Positions 9,167 to 18,442 of a stretch of DNA of 49,216 bases are shown piece after piece (the stretch's first letter is position 1; each line of letters starts with the position of its first letter). Origin of the DNA: an uncultured Clostridia bacterium (GTDB lineage: Bacteria > Bacillota > Clostridia > Christensenellales > Pumilibacteraceae); contig CAKQPR010000012.1 of assembly GCA_934270565.1 (NCBI GenBank), forward strand, positions 1-49,216. Direction: 5' to 3'. Position numbers and translations under genes: made by a program. The notes below the pieces were generated by a model, which searched no databases, was not told where the DNA came from, and saw nothing but the letters and a program-made list of their open reading frames with translations.

Positions 9167-9273
9167 TTAAAAAGCGGCGTTTTATCGGGTTTAAGAGGAT
9201 CGGACGGGTCGCGCGACGGCAAAAACCGTCAAAATAATCCGATCACGAGCGTCGGACAAGCTCCGAATAACGG

Positions 9274-9302
9274 TTGACAAAGTAGCCGTAATAGGTTATA
9301 AT
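9274..9302 (+). promoter_or_regulatory. Consensus sigma-A promoter of purA
   Basis: TTGACA (9274-9279), 17 bases, TATAAT (9297-9302). Transcription should begin near 9309, which rules out the in-frame ATG at 9305 as the purA start. Just upstream, GATCGGA (9200) and TCCGATC (9238) enclose GACGG/CCGTC, a nested palindrome that could be an operator. Confidence 0.9.
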
Positions 9303-9337
9303 CTATGCGTAAACTTTTTACGAGGAGGCAACTGCTT

Positions 9338-10609
9338 ATGTCTGCAACAGCGCTCGTCGGTGCTCAGTGGGGCGACGAAGGAAAAGGAAAAACAATCGAT
9401 ATTCTCGCAAGCCGCGCGGATATGGTCGTAAGGGCTATGGGCGGAAGCAATGCCGGCCACACCGTCGTAACGGACGGAGTAACGTACAAGCTCCACCTTA
9501 TTCCGAGCGGGATACTGTACCGAGGTACAATCTGCGTGGTAGGAAACGGCACCGTGATTTCGCCCTCCGTAATTCTGAAAGAAATTCGGGGGCTGAAAGA
9601 TCACGGCGTAAGTATGGACAATCTACGCATAGACGCGCGCGCTCACGTAATTCTTCCCTATCACGTCGCGATGGACGAACTCAGTGAAAAATCGCTCGGT
9701 AAGGGCGATATCGGCACGACGAAAAACGGTATCGGGCCATGTTATATGGACAAAGCCGAACGCGTCGGAATCCGTATGTGCGACCTTATAAATCCCGGAA
9801 TATTCCGTGAAAAACTTTACCGTAACGTTGCCGTCAAAAACAAAGTTTTAGCCGCGCTTTACGGGGCAGAACCTATGAACGCGGACGAAATTTTCGAGGA
9901 ATATTGCGAGTATGCCAAGAAACTCGCGCCTTACGTCTGCGATACTTCGGTGCTCGTTTACGACGCGATCAGAGCAGGCAAAAAGGTACTGTTCGAAGGC
10001 GCTCAGGGCGCTCTTCTCGACCTCGACGTCGGAACTTATCCGTTCGTGACTTCTTCGCACCCGACTTCGGGCGGGTTCTGCGTGGGCTCGGGCATAGGCC
10101 CCACCCTTATCGACGAGGTAATCGGCGTTTGCAAGTCCTACACCACCCGCGTGGGCAAAGGTCCGTTCCCGACCGAGCTCTTTGGCGAAATGGGCGAACA
10201 TATTCGCCGCACGGGCTTCGAGTACGGAACGACTACCGGTCGTCCCCGTCGTTGCGGCTGGCTCGATACGGTTATCCTCCGATTCGCCGTCCGCGTAAAC
10301 GGTCTTACCTCGCTCGCCGTGAACAAGCTCGACACGCTTACCGGAATAGACAAACTTAAGGTGTGCGTGGCTTACGTCAAAAACGGCGTAAAAATCGAAA
10401 ACTTTCCCTGCGATATTTCCGACCTCGAAGGTTGCGAGCCCGTATACGTCGAAGTAGACGGCTGGAAAGAGGACATCGAAAACGTGCGCTCATACGACGA
10501 TCTCCCCGCTGCCGCGAAAGCATATATCGAGCTTATCGAGCGCGAAGCGGGCGTACCCGTAAAGATGATCGGCGTAGGTCCCGACCGCGAACAGAACATC
10601 AACAAATAA
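9338..10609 (+). CDS. purA: Adenylosuccinate synthase
   Basis: A cytosolic homodimer that condenses IMP and aspartate using GTP, the first step from IMP to AMP. The protein from this start is 423 residues, the normal length. The P-loop-like GDEGKGK and the catalytic aspartate are at 12-18, and GGSNAGHTV carries the catalytic histidine near 40. GTTKNGIGPCYMDKAERVGIRM begins near 128, and TTTGRPRRCGWLD near 300 holds the IMP and aspartate loops. The ATG at 9338 has GAGGAGG nine bases upstream; the longer reading from 9305 would begin before the predicted transcript start. The gene stands alone between divergent and convergent neighbours and has its own promoter and terminator. Confidence 0.97.
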   Translation: MSATALVGAQWGDEGKGKTIDILASRADMVVRAMGGSNAGHTVVTDGVTYKLHLIPSGILYRGTICVVGNGTVISPSVILKEIRGLKDHGVSMDNLRIDARAHVILPYHVAMDELSEKSLGKGDIGTTKNGIGPCYMDKAERVGIRMCDLINPGIFREKLYRNVAVKNKVLAALYGAEPMNADEIFEEYCEYAKKLAPYVCDTSVLVYDAIRAGKKVLFEGAQGALLDLDVGTYPFVTSSHPTSGGFCVGSGIGPTLIDEVIGVCKSYTTRVGKGPFPTELFGEMGEHIRRTGFEYGTTTGRPRRCGWLDTVILRFAVRVNGLTSLAVNKLDTLTGIDKLKVCVAYVKNGVKIENFPCDISDLEGCEPVYVEVDGWKEDIENVRSYDDLPAAAKAYIELIEREAGVPVKMIGVGPDREQNINK

Positions 10610-10632
10610 CGAAAACGTATATGCGATTTAGT

Positions 10633-10666
10633 AAAACGGCAATCTGCGAAAGACTGCCGTTTTTTG
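10633..10666. terminator. Bidirectional intrinsic terminator (purA / GH112 gene)
   Basis: AAAACGGCAATCT and AGACTGCCGTTTTTT form a hairpin with a GCGAA-type loop and a T-run on both strands. It serves purA from the left and the phosphorylase gene from the right. Confidence 0.85.
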
Positions 10667-10685
10667 TATTGTCCTTATTATAACG

Positions 10686-12845
10686 TTATTTTTCAATCCA
10701 GCGGATTTCCATGGGTTTGAGTTCGAGCGACGTTTTCTTTCCGCCGAGGTCGTAGAAATCGGTTTTCTGCGGCGCGGCGGAGTTGTTTACGACGGCATAT
10801 TTGCCGCTTGCGGGGTAGTAGTTGCAATCGGTGTAAACGTTAGTCGAATACGCAACGTTGAGCTCTTTACCCGCCGTCCAGACCATAGCCTTGTAAAGAA
10901 GGCGCGCGTTCTGCGGCGAATACGGAATGCCCGTGATATAGAAACTTCTTCCCTTGCCGTACTCGTTGACTGCGATCTTGACTTCGCCCACGTTAACGCT
11001 GCGTTTGAAGCGGTCGCTGAACTTAATATCGAGAACTTTCGTGTCTTTGAGCGCGTAAATATTCTTCTTGTCCTCGCCGTAATCGATTTCGCCCAAGCCC
11101 TCGGTGATTTCGTGATTTACCTTTTCGATATTGTACTTGTCCTCGCTGAGAGTGTAGCCGACTTCCTCGTCCACGCCGAGAACGTCCGAAAGCTGGAAGT
11201 ATTTGCCGCCGTGGTTTACCGCGGTAGGCTCGCCCACTCCGATGAATCCGCCGCCGTTATAAACGAACTTGCGGACGGCGGTGGTAAGGCGCGGATCTTT
11301 CCATCTCTCGCCGCCAGAAAACGCGGTGTAAGCGTCGCCGACGTTGATAATCACGTCCACGTCCGACGGAACGCCGCCCGCGATAACTTCGTCGAACGAA
11401 AGGAATTCGACGTCCACGGGAAGTCCCGAAAGCGCTTCGAGTACGCCCTGATACGAATAGATCTGCTGATACCACAGCTCGTGCGCTACCATATGGCTCT
11501 GCCACGAGCGGAGCTTGCCCCATTCGTTAAGTACAGCTACTTTGAGCGTGCAATACGGTTTTTTGTTGTCGATTGCGTCGTAAATCGTGCGGAATTCGTC
11601 CGTAAGTTCGGTAACTCTGTCGATGAAAGTCGGGAATTTAGCCGCGAGCGAGAGGTAGCCGCCGAAGCCCATACGGTCGAGCGGCTTGCGCATCATGGCG
11701 CGGCGGGCCGTCACCCAGTTGCGGTTGAGCTCGGCAACGGCGTTCTCCTCGTTGCCGTCGAAGAACGTATCGGGGAAGAAATACGGAAGGAATCTGCCCT
11801 CGTGATACTTGACGTGCGGGATTTCGGAAAGCATACGCACGGTCACGCCGCCGCCTACCGATCCGACTACCGCGTCAAGGTTCATATCCTTGAAATATTT
11901 GCCATAAGGCTCCGCGCCGATCCAGTCGTCGCCGAGGAACATCATAGCTTCTTTGCCGCTCTCGTGAACGATATCGACGAGCTCGCGGACGGTTTTGCTG
12001 ACAAAACGGCACACAAGATCGAGGAAATTAAGGAATTTTTTGGTCGGCGTGCGGAACGGATTGTTATACGCGCCGCCGTCGATAATATCTTCGGCTTTGA
12101 GCTCGTAACCGTACTCTTCGCGGAATTTTTCGAGCATTGCGGGGCTTGCCGCGAGCGAATAACCAAACCAGTCGACGTACTTTTCCTTACCCTTCTCGTT
12201 GAAAATCAGCGTGAACTGATAAAGGAAGGTCGTAAAGCGGACTACGTTCGTTTCGGGATGAGCGGCGCACCACTCGCGCGCGAATTTTTTGATATATTCG
12301 GCGGTTTCGGGGTACGCGGGATCGTACATGCGCTGACGCGGGCATGTCCAGCCGTTTGTGAGGTAGTTGTAGATCTGAACGGGATGCCAGATTATGCGCG
12401 CCATAAAATCAACGGTGTACTCGTGCATAAACTCGGGATTTACGACCGTAACCGTTCCCTTTTCGGGGTCGGCGGTAAACTCGACCTCTTTTCCCGTCGT
12501 GCGGTCGATTACTTGCCAGTATTTAAGATTTTCCCAGTCGGGCGTAACCTGATCGGCGAAATAGCCGACCATCGGGTCGATCGTAAGCGTATCGCCGGTA
12601 GCGATCGTTCTCTCGCCCATAAGGAACGTGCGATGAACTTCGCCCTCGTGAGTCTCCGCCCACGCGTTGTCGCCGCGAACGACGAAATAGGTGTTGTAAA
12701 CCTTGTCCGCAAGCTCGGACACGTTCTTCGGCAAAACCGTTCCGTCGCAATCGCGCACCGCGTCCGCGCCCCATTTTGCGGCGATTGTTTTTGTGCCTTC
12801 GACGAAGCTTTCGTCGGTGGGGATTGTAACTCTGCCTTTTGACAT
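10686..12845 (-). CDS. GH112 beta-galactoside phosphorylase (LNB/GNB or galactosyl-rhamnose phosphorylase)
   Basis: A cytosolic phosphorylase of glycoside hydrolase family 112. It splits a beta-galactoside with phosphate into galactose-1-phosphate and a free sugar. The 719 residues align from end to end with remembered bifidobacterial 1,3-beta-galactosyl-N-acetylhexosamine phosphorylase. Shared blocks include GRVTIPTDESF, VRFTTFLYQFTL, the acid-catalyst region KEAMMFLGDDWIGAEPYG, EGRFLPYFFPDTF, and GFGGYLSLAAKFP. The C-terminus holds a flavodoxin-like domain and a small beta domain. The acceptor may be GlcNAc, GalNAc or L-rhamnose; the sequence alone does not settle it. GGAGAA precedes the ATG. 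It has its own promoter downstream of the glycosidase genes, so it may be expressed apart from the transporter operon. Confidence 0.92.
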   Translation of the reverse strand: MSKGRVTIPTDESFVEGTKTIAAKWGADAVRDCDGTVLPKNVSELADKVYNTYFVVRGDNAWAETHEGEVHRTFLMGERTIATGDTLTIDPMVGYFADQVTPDWENLKYWQVIDRTTGKEVEFTADPEKGTVTVVNPEFMHEYTVDFMARIIWHPVQIYNYLTNGWTCPRQRMYDPAYPETAEYIKKFAREWCAAHPETNVVRFTTFLYQFTLIFNEKGKEKYVDWFGYSLAASPAMLEKFREEYGYELKAEDIIDGGAYNNPFRTPTKKFLNFLDLVCRFVSKTVRELVDIVHESGKEAMMFLGDDWIGAEPYGKYFKDMNLDAVVGSVGGGVTVRMLSEIPHVKYHEGRFLPYFFPDTFFDGNEENAVAELNRNWVTARRAMMRKPLDRMGFGGYLSLAAKFPTFIDRVTELTDEFRTIYDAIDNKKPYCTLKVAVLNEWGKLRSWQSHMVAHELWYQQIYSYQGVLEALSGLPVDVEFLSFDEVIAGGVPSDVDVIINVGDAYTAFSGGERWKDPRLTTAVRKFVYNGGGFIGVGEPTAVNHGGKYFQLSDVLGVDEEVGYTLSEDKYNIEKVNHEITEGLGEIDYGEDKKNIYALKDTKVLDIKFSDRFKRSVNVGEVKIAVNEYGKGRSFYITGIPYSPQNARLLYKAMVWTAGKELNVAYSTNVYTDCNYYPASGKYAVVNNSAAPQKTDFYDLGGKKTSLELKPMEIRWIEK

Positions 12846-12914
12846 GATCTTTTTCTCCGTTATGTATAATTATAGACGCGCGACAAAATAAGGTTGCGGC
12901 GCGTACTATGAATA

Positions 12915-12943
12915 ATTATACTATAAATTTTCGATTTTTGCAA
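12915..12943 (-). promoter_or_regulatory. Sigma-A promoter of the GH112 gene
   Basis: Minus strand TTGCAA (12943-12938), 17 bases, TATAAT (12920-12915), giving a leader of about 65 bases before the ATG at 12845. Confidence 0.8.
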
Positions 12944-13010
12944 CGATTATGAGGGTAACAAAAACGTACATTTTTATTGCGTTTTTTTACACAAACCGAA
13001 TGCGCGGTTT

Positions 13011-15212
13011 TTAATCTTTCGTAATCGTTACGGCTGTACCGGCGGGAACGGAAACTTTTTTCCCGAAAGCGGCGATTTCGATATCGCGATCGGAATACAC
13101 GCGGGCGGTATCGGTAAGCTTGGCTCGGGGCAGAATCACGCCGTTTTCGACGCGGCAGTTATACGCGAGCGTTTCGCCGTTTTCGATATGGACGAACGAA
13201 GTAAAACCGATTTCGCCGAGGCACTTGTAGTGTTCGTAAACGTCGCTGTCGCAGCACGCGCCGTAATCTCTGCCAACCGTCCTGCCTATGCGCGGATCGC
13301 CGTAGCCGGTTGAAACGATATTCGTATCCGCCCGCCACCACTGCGAAATCATCGGAATATACTGCTCGCCGAGAATTTTCGGGGTAAGCTGCCACTCTCT
13401 GCCGTTTTCTCCGCGCTCGAAAACGTTCGCGTCGATGCACGGATCGATCACGAAAGCCCAACTGATTTCGCCCGTTTTTATATCTGTCGTCTGCAAGCAC
13501 GCGCCGAGCGTGTCGAACGCTTCGACAAGGTATTTTCTGTCGTTCGTCGCAAGATACAGATAGTATTCGGCGTAAGTTTTCCAGCTCGTCCAGCCGTGCG
13601 GCGAGGTGGTCATGTTCCGCGAAGTGAGCACGTCGTAATGCGCTTCCCAGTGGCGGAGCGTTGCGCCTCGCGATCTGCAATCGGGTATGTGATCGAGTTC
13701 GAGGCAACGATGCTCGTCAAGCACTTCTTTGGCGGCGGCGACGTACGAGTCGCGCTCGGACGGAATTTTAATACCCATAAGCGCGAGCTGCAATGCTTCG
13801 CAAGTGATCATTCCGTCCTCGAAAGTATGTTCGCCTTCCGTGCCGATATTCGTTTTGATCGCGCGGAGGTTTTCGACGGCTCGGCGGGCGGAATCGGCGT
13901 ATCTGCCCGCGTTCTCGCCCGAGCGTACAAGCTCGTCGGCGAGCTCGACAAGCGATTTCGCCGGATAAATCACGCAGGCGTAGTGCACGCCGCGGCAATA
14001 GTATGCGCCGTCGGAATGCTGCGAATCGATAACGCGGTCACCAAGATTTTTCGCGATCGTAAGGTATCGCTTTATCTTCGTCGCGCGATGAGCAAGCACG
14101 AGAATCGAAACGACGGTCGAAAGGTTCTGAACGCGCTCGGGATTTGCGGCGGGGACGAAGTTCGTTTCGTCCGCCGTGAGTGTGACGGACAGAAATTTGT
14201 CGAGCCGACGGATCGCTTCCGACATGATTTTTTCGTCGTTTACGCGGCAAAGATAAGCGAAAATCGGGAAAAATCCGTAATAACTCTCGCAGTTGGTTGA
14301 GGAGAACTCCTCGCGTTCGAGCGCGCTTTTCGCGGCGGTTTCGAGGTAAAAATCGGACGATGGGCGAACATAAACGCACGCTTCGGCTCGTCTTTCGCCG
14401 TTGCCGTAGCCGATCTTGTAAAGCCCGAATTCGGTGAGCGATGCGCCCGCGTCGATCGGTTGTCCGCTCGGCGAAACGACGGAGATTTCACGACTTTTGC
14501 CCGCGAATTCGATTTTTTCGCCCTCTTCGAGCGTCCATTTTTTAAGCCGCAACGGCATAAGTCCCAGCGTTTTTTCGTAGAACGCATAAAGCTCCGGATC
14601 GTCCGAACAGATCCCGAACGTGAACTTCCACTCGCGCGTCTCGTTCGGGGCGAGCGGCGAATACTCGGGGTGGCGCTTCGGTTGAGGGAGGACGTCGAGA
14701 AGGTCGAGCGTCGTCGTGTAAATTCTGTGCCCCGTGTCATCGAAATTTTCGGGATCGTAATACACGCGGTTGTAGGCGTTGCGCCACGACGAAACCGCGT
14801 CGCCGGCAACCGCGAGCATAACCCCGTCGGTGCGGCGGAAATACCCCCAGACGTGAGTTTTTTCACATCTTAAAAACGTCGGGTAGAATTGCGCGTTCCA
14901 CTCGGGGTAGCTCTCCATATAGCTGTCGTTGCCCGTCCTCAGGCTTAATCGTTCGGGCGCGAACCCGTCCGCTCCCGCCGTAACCGAGACATTAACCGTA
15001 AGCGCGTCGCCCTCTTCGCCGAGGCTCACGCGGATCTTTGCTCCGATCGCTTCCCCTTCCGCGCCCGAGTCTGTGACGGTAAGCGGAATATCCCGCGTAA
15101 CGCCGTTTTCGGTGACGGTGAGCGCGGGTGCGTAATCGTCGGTACGGAGCGGCACTTCGACCGAGCCGATAACGAGACGGGTAAGTTTTCCTTTTTCATT
15201 CAAGCAGTACAT
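13011..15212 (-). CDS. Putative (alpha/alpha)6-barrel glycoside hydrolase, family unknown
   Basis: A 733-residue protein without signal peptide or membrane segment, so probably cytosolic. The first 290 residues are beta-rich, with repeated short strands, and look like a beta-sandwich. From about 300 to 650 it is helical, with aromatic and acidic patches such as NCESYYGFFPIFAYLCRVN, SQHSDGAYYCRGVHYA, LRHWEAHYDVLTSRNM and TSPHGWTSWKTYAEYYLYLA. These are typical of six-hairpin glycosidases. The last part is a small beta domain. I cannot assign it to a named GH family. It follows the TIM-barrel gene by 65 bases, with AAGGA before the ATG. A role on the same glycan as the GH112 enzyme is inferred from position only. 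Confidence 0.6.
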   Translation of the reverse strand: MYCLNEKGKLTRLVIGSVEVPLRTDDYAPALTVTENGVTRDIPLTVTDSGAEGEAIGAKIRVSLGEEGDALTVNVSVTAGADGFAPERLSLRTGNDSYMESYPEWNAQFYPTFLRCEKTHVWGYFRRTDGVMLAVAGDAVSSWRNAYNRVYYDPENFDDTGHRIYTTTLDLLDVLPQPKRHPEYSPLAPNETREWKFTFGICSDDPELYAFYEKTLGLMPLRLKKWTLEEGEKIEFAGKSREISVVSPSGQPIDAGASLTEFGLYKIGYGNGERRAEACVYVRPSSDFYLETAAKSALEREEFSSTNCESYYGFFPIFAYLCRVNDEKIMSEAIRRLDKFLSVTLTADETNFVPAANPERVQNLSTVVSILVLAHRATKIKRYLTIAKNLGDRVIDSQHSDGAYYCRGVHYACVIYPAKSLVELADELVRSGENAGRYADSARRAVENLRAIKTNIGTEGEHTFEDGMITCEALQLALMGIKIPSERDSYVAAAKEVLDEHRCLELDHIPDCRSRGATLRHWEAHYDVLTSRNMTTSPHGWTSWKTYAEYYLYLATNDRKYLVEAFDTLGACLQTTDIKTGEISWAFVIDPCIDANVFERGENGREWQLTPKILGEQYIPMISQWWRADTNIVSTGYGDPRIGRTVGRDYGACCDSDVYEHYKCLGEIGFTSFVHIENGETLAYNCRVENGVILPRAKLTDTARVYSDRDIEIAAFGKKVSVPAGTAVTITKD

Positions 15213-15277
15213 AAAATCAAATCCTTGTAGCGTCGCAAAGCCTCCCCGACTGTTTTTTGCCGGAAGCGGCGTGCTTT

Positions 15278-16426
15278 TTAATCGAAAATTTTAAGTTGTC
15301 CGCACGCAAGCCAGTCGGTAAACCCGCCCTTCTCCTTCTTCACGCAGAGTTTTACGGGAAGTTCGCGGTGGCAGTTGACGAGCATAAACCGTCTGCCTTT
15401 TTCGCCCTCGAATACCGCCAGAAGCACGGGGGCTTCGGGCGGTACGATGAACGTTACGTCGTCAATCCCCTCGTCGCCCGACTTGTATCGCGGGAAACCG
15501 CCGTAATCCCGTCCGACCGAATACGTTCGCCTGTACTCGTAATCTTCGAGCTCGGGCGCGAAAAACTTCATAAACGTGCGGTTCTGGCGAGACAGCCAGC
15601 CGAAAGTTTCGGTACGCTCGTTGAACAGGTCGACCGGCGGTACACGGAAACTTCCGTCGGGGCGATTTCGCTCGTACACGAAGAACCACAGAATTCCGGT
15701 AACGCCCGCGGCGGTCGCGGTGGAAATCTGCCAGCGTATATCGTCCTCGGTGGGCGGGCGCAGGCTCCAGTGCCCTACCGACAAAAGCGTGGTAAAGAGC
15801 GGAATTCCGTTCTTTCGAGCGACCTCGCCGAAAACGCGCAGGTTTTCGAAGTAAAGCTCGGTGTACTCGTCGCGGTCGAAGTACGCGCACTGTCCGTAAT
15901 AGTCGTAACAAAGCATTTCGATTCCCGCTTCCTTTACGACCTTATCGAGGAGTTCGCCGTATTCCTCGGGTTCGACCCCGAGACACTCCTTAAAGTTCGG
16001 CTCTTTCCAGATCGGCAGGAAATTCACGAACGGATGAAGCTCGGTCGCGGCGGCTTTGACGAGCTTATACGCCTTTATCATATCGGGCATCTGCTTTGCG
16101 CTCGGCTCGTCGCCGACGTGAAAGCCGTAAACCGCGGGGTGAGAGGCGAAATCGTCTGCGGCTTGAGTCATACACTTTATAAACTCCTCTTCGCCGCGCT
16201 CGGTAAGTCTCGTCCATCGGGCGCGGGCGTCGCACACGATGACCTTCATATTCCTCTCGTCGAGAAGATCGAGATGACGGATAAAATCGGCTTTATCGTG
16301 CTTTTCGGGGTCATACTCGCAACTCATGACGAAATTGAAACCGAGATCGGTAAAATCCTTCGCCATAACGACGGGATCGTATTCGCCCGTATTGTAGTAG
16401 TTCCATAGTCCGGTAAGATACTTCAT
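15278..16426 (-). CDS. Putative TIM-barrel glycoside hydrolase (clan GH-A-like), family unknown
   Basis: A 382-residue soluble protein with no signal peptide. It begins with a barrel-type first strand (KYLTGLWNYYNTGEYDPVVM), then DLGFNFVMSCEYDPE, RNMKVIVCDARARW, and PAVYGFHVGDEPSAKQM near residue 100. The acidic pair GDEP at a strand end is the best candidate for the acid/base. YDYYGQCAYFD, LFTTLLSVGHWS and GVTGILWFFVYERN follow as later strands, with a short beta domain after about 300. The nucleophile is not certain. The start has AGGAGA upstream, and the gene follows the DUF4838 gene by 12 bases. It could be a galactosidase or hexosaminidase-like enzyme; no closer call is justified. Confidence 0.6.
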   Translation of the reverse strand: MKYLTGLWNYYNTGEYDPVVMAKDFTDLGFNFVMSCEYDPEKHDKADFIRHLDLLDERNMKVIVCDARARWTRLTERGEEEFIKCMTQAADDFASHPAVYGFHVGDEPSAKQMPDMIKAYKLVKAAATELHPFVNFLPIWKEPNFKECLGVEPEEYGELLDKVVKEAGIEMLCYDYYGQCAYFDRDEYTELYFENLRVFGEVARKNGIPLFTTLLSVGHWSLRPPTEDDIRWQISTATAAGVTGILWFFVYERNRPDGSFRVPPVDLFNERTETFGWLSRQNRTFMKFFAPELEDYEYRRTYSVGRDYGGFPRYKSGDEGIDDVTFIVPPEAPVLLAVFEGEKGRRFMLVNCHRELPVKLCVKKEKGGFTDWLACGQLKIFD

Positions 16427-16438
16427 TTTTCTCTCCTG

Positions 16439-18433
16439 TTATCCTTTGAGACGAAGACTCTGGATAAACGTTCCCACGCCGCCGCCCTCGCAATAACAGC
16501 TTGCGTTGAGCGTTTTCAGATCCTCCTCCCACTCGTCGATCGCCTTTTCGTATTCGGGCGCGTAAATGTTGTAGTAGCTCTCGTAATTGCCGAGGATAAT
16601 GTAGCGCACGCAGACGCTTTCGCGAAGAACGCGGTTTTTGAGCCGTTCGCGTTGCTCGGCGTCCTCTATCCCGTCGTAAGTCGCCGAAGCCTTTCCGAGA
16701 AGGTCGAGCGCCTTTTCGAGCACGGCTTTGCTCCACGTCTGAGCCGTTCCGTAAGACGGCGTGTCATTGTCGTACATTCCCATATGGAATTCGCCTTCGC
16801 TCTCGGCGTTGACGGCGGCAAGATGCGAACGCATAACGTCGAGATACTCTTTAACGTAAGGCGCGCCCGTCTTGTAGTACGCGTTCATAAAGTCGTCGAT
16901 CAGTTTTTGCTGATCCGCGTACACGTTCCACAAAATCTTGGAATTGAGGTAAACGTTGAGATCGCTCATCGAAGCGAGGCTCGAACCGGTCGTATACTGC
17001 AGCATCATATTGACTACGCCGTCCTCGTAATATCGTATCGATTCGTCCTGCATCGTGCCGAAATTGTCGAAAAACCGATAGTACGCGCTGTAACACGTGC
17101 GGTATTCCCACGTCATAAGCCGATCAGTGATATCCTTCCACTTCTCGTAATTCTCGCCGTAACGCTTGTTGGTCGAACAGGTCTTGTCGAGAAGATTGTG
17201 GTAGTAGCAGCGCTGAATGGGCGCGTAACGGACGTAAAGTTTTTCGTGCGGAACGACCGTTTCGTCGATCGGAACCCACTTGCCGTTTTCCTTGTCCGCC
17301 TTGACGGGAGCGTTTATGCTCTGGTGGTATACGAACGTAACGTATTTAAGGTCGCGATCGGGGTAATTCTGCTCGCGCCACGGCTCGATGCGTTTGATAA
17401 GCTCGTTGACGAAGCGGATAAGCGTGCCCGAAACGCCATACTTGTCGCGGCTGTCCTTGCAGGAAAGTCCGAAGAAACTTTCGCTCGTACGCTCGCAGTT
17501 GCACATAACGCCCATATCCTCTTCGGCAATATTGACGTAAATACCTTCGGGGTGATCGGCGATTATCTTTTTAAGGTTTTCGGTCGCGACGTCAAGAAGC
17601 ACCGAATTCGTCAGGCACCACTGAAGTCTTGTGCCCGTCGGGTTGGAAAACCACTCGTAGCGGTAGTCATCTTTGACGATTTCGGGGTGATGCTCGGCGT
17701 AATAAGCTTTGTAGTCGTCGTAATCGACGATATGCAGAAAACTTTCGCAGTGCATACCCATCCACTCGTCGTTTGCGCTTCCGCCGTAGCGCGAGGAAAG
17801 GTTCATATCTTTCATACGCAACTTTGCCTGAAGTTCCTGATTGTAATCGAGCGGACCGTCTAAAAATCTGCCTTCGAATGACGGCGCGTCTGTAAAGTCG
17901 AGGTCGGGAAGATACGCGGTCGGCTTTACGTCGAGCGCGATTTCGTCGATCGCGTAGCACTCGTATCCGAATCCGCGATGAAGGAATTCGTAAACGCCGT
18001 ACATAACGCCGCGATCCTCGTAAGCCTTGATTAGCATCGTTTTGCCGCGACGAACGATCTTGTAGCCGTCGAGGTTGACTTCCGCTTTCGTGACGGTAAG
18101 ACTTTCGGCAAGCGCGGTGTTTCCGAGCGAAACGTATTTCGCGTTCTCGTCTGGCGTAAGTCCCGAATCGGATACGATTTCCATTTCCGCGCCGGTGGAC
18201 TGTCCGAAGTATTTGTTGAGCTCGTTCGCGGCGTAAAGCACGCATTCGCTTGCCGAAGCGGGAACGACGATTTTATAATCGGTTTCGCCGTTCTCCGCCA
18301 TAACTATATCGGTAAACTTCGTAGTTTCGTCCTGCGGCGTAGGGGTCGGATTCTCGTCCTTTTTGCACCCGACCGCGACCGAGAACAGGAGCGCGAAACA
18401 GAGTATTAAAGCGGTTATTCTTTTAAATTTCAT
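16439..18433 (-). CDS. DUF4838-type lipoprotein, glycosidase-like
   Basis: A 664-residue exported lipoprotein: signal peptide and lipobox VAVGC with the lipidated Cys near residue 22. An N-terminal region (about 45-150) contains CVLYAANELNKYFGQSTGAE, resembling the small non-catalytic domain in front of GH67 alpha-glucuronidases and hexosaminidases. The central DUF4838 region, with CESFLHIVDYDDYKAYYAEH, IYVNIAEEDMGVMCNCE and YVTFVYHQS, is predicted to form a TIM barrel. A helical C-terminal part follows. The start is supported by AGGAGG, and the gene follows the large secreted protein by 9 bases. The family often lies in polysaccharide-use clusters, but its reaction is not established to my knowledge. 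It probably binds or trims glycan at the outer membrane face. Confidence 0.8.
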   Translation of the reverse strand: MKFKRITALILCFALLFSVAVGCKKDENPTPTPQDETTKFTDIVMAENGETDYKIVVPASASECVLYAANELNKYFGQSTGAEMEIVSDSGLTPDENAKYVSLGNTALAESLTVTKAEVNLDGYKIVRRGKTMLIKAYEDRGVMYGVYEFLHRGFGYECYAIDEIALDVKPTAYLPDLDFTDAPSFEGRFLDGPLDYNQELQAKLRMKDMNLSSRYGGSANDEWMGMHCESFLHIVDYDDYKAYYAEHHPEIVKDDYRYEWFSNPTGTRLQWCLTNSVLLDVATENLKKIIADHPEGIYVNIAEEDMGVMCNCERTSESFFGLSCKDSRDKYGVSGTLIRFVNELIKRIEPWREQNYPDRDLKYVTFVYHQSINAPVKADKENGKWVPIDETVVPHEKLYVRYAPIQRCYYHNLLDKTCSTNKRYGENYEKWKDITDRLMTWEYRTCYSAYYRFFDNFGTMQDESIRYYEDGVVNMMLQYTTGSSLASMSDLNVYLNSKILWNVYADQQKLIDDFMNAYYKTGAPYVKEYLDVMRSHLAAVNAESEGEFHMGMYDNDTPSYGTAQTWSKAVLEKALDLLGKASATYDGIEDAEQRERLKNRVLRESVCVRYIILGNYESYYNIYAPEYEKAIDEWEEDLKTLNASCYCEGGGVGTFIQSLRLKG

Positions 18434-18442
18434 TGTTGCCTC

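Noticed and set aside
9191..9250. Purine riboswitch or PurR box before purA
   Set aside because: The nested palindrome lies upstream of the promoter and lacks both the purine aptamer core and a PurR box sequence.
9305..9337. Longer purA start at 9305
   Set aside because: It precedes the predicted transcript start and lacks a ribosome binding site; the ATG at 9338 has GAGGAGG at ideal spacing.
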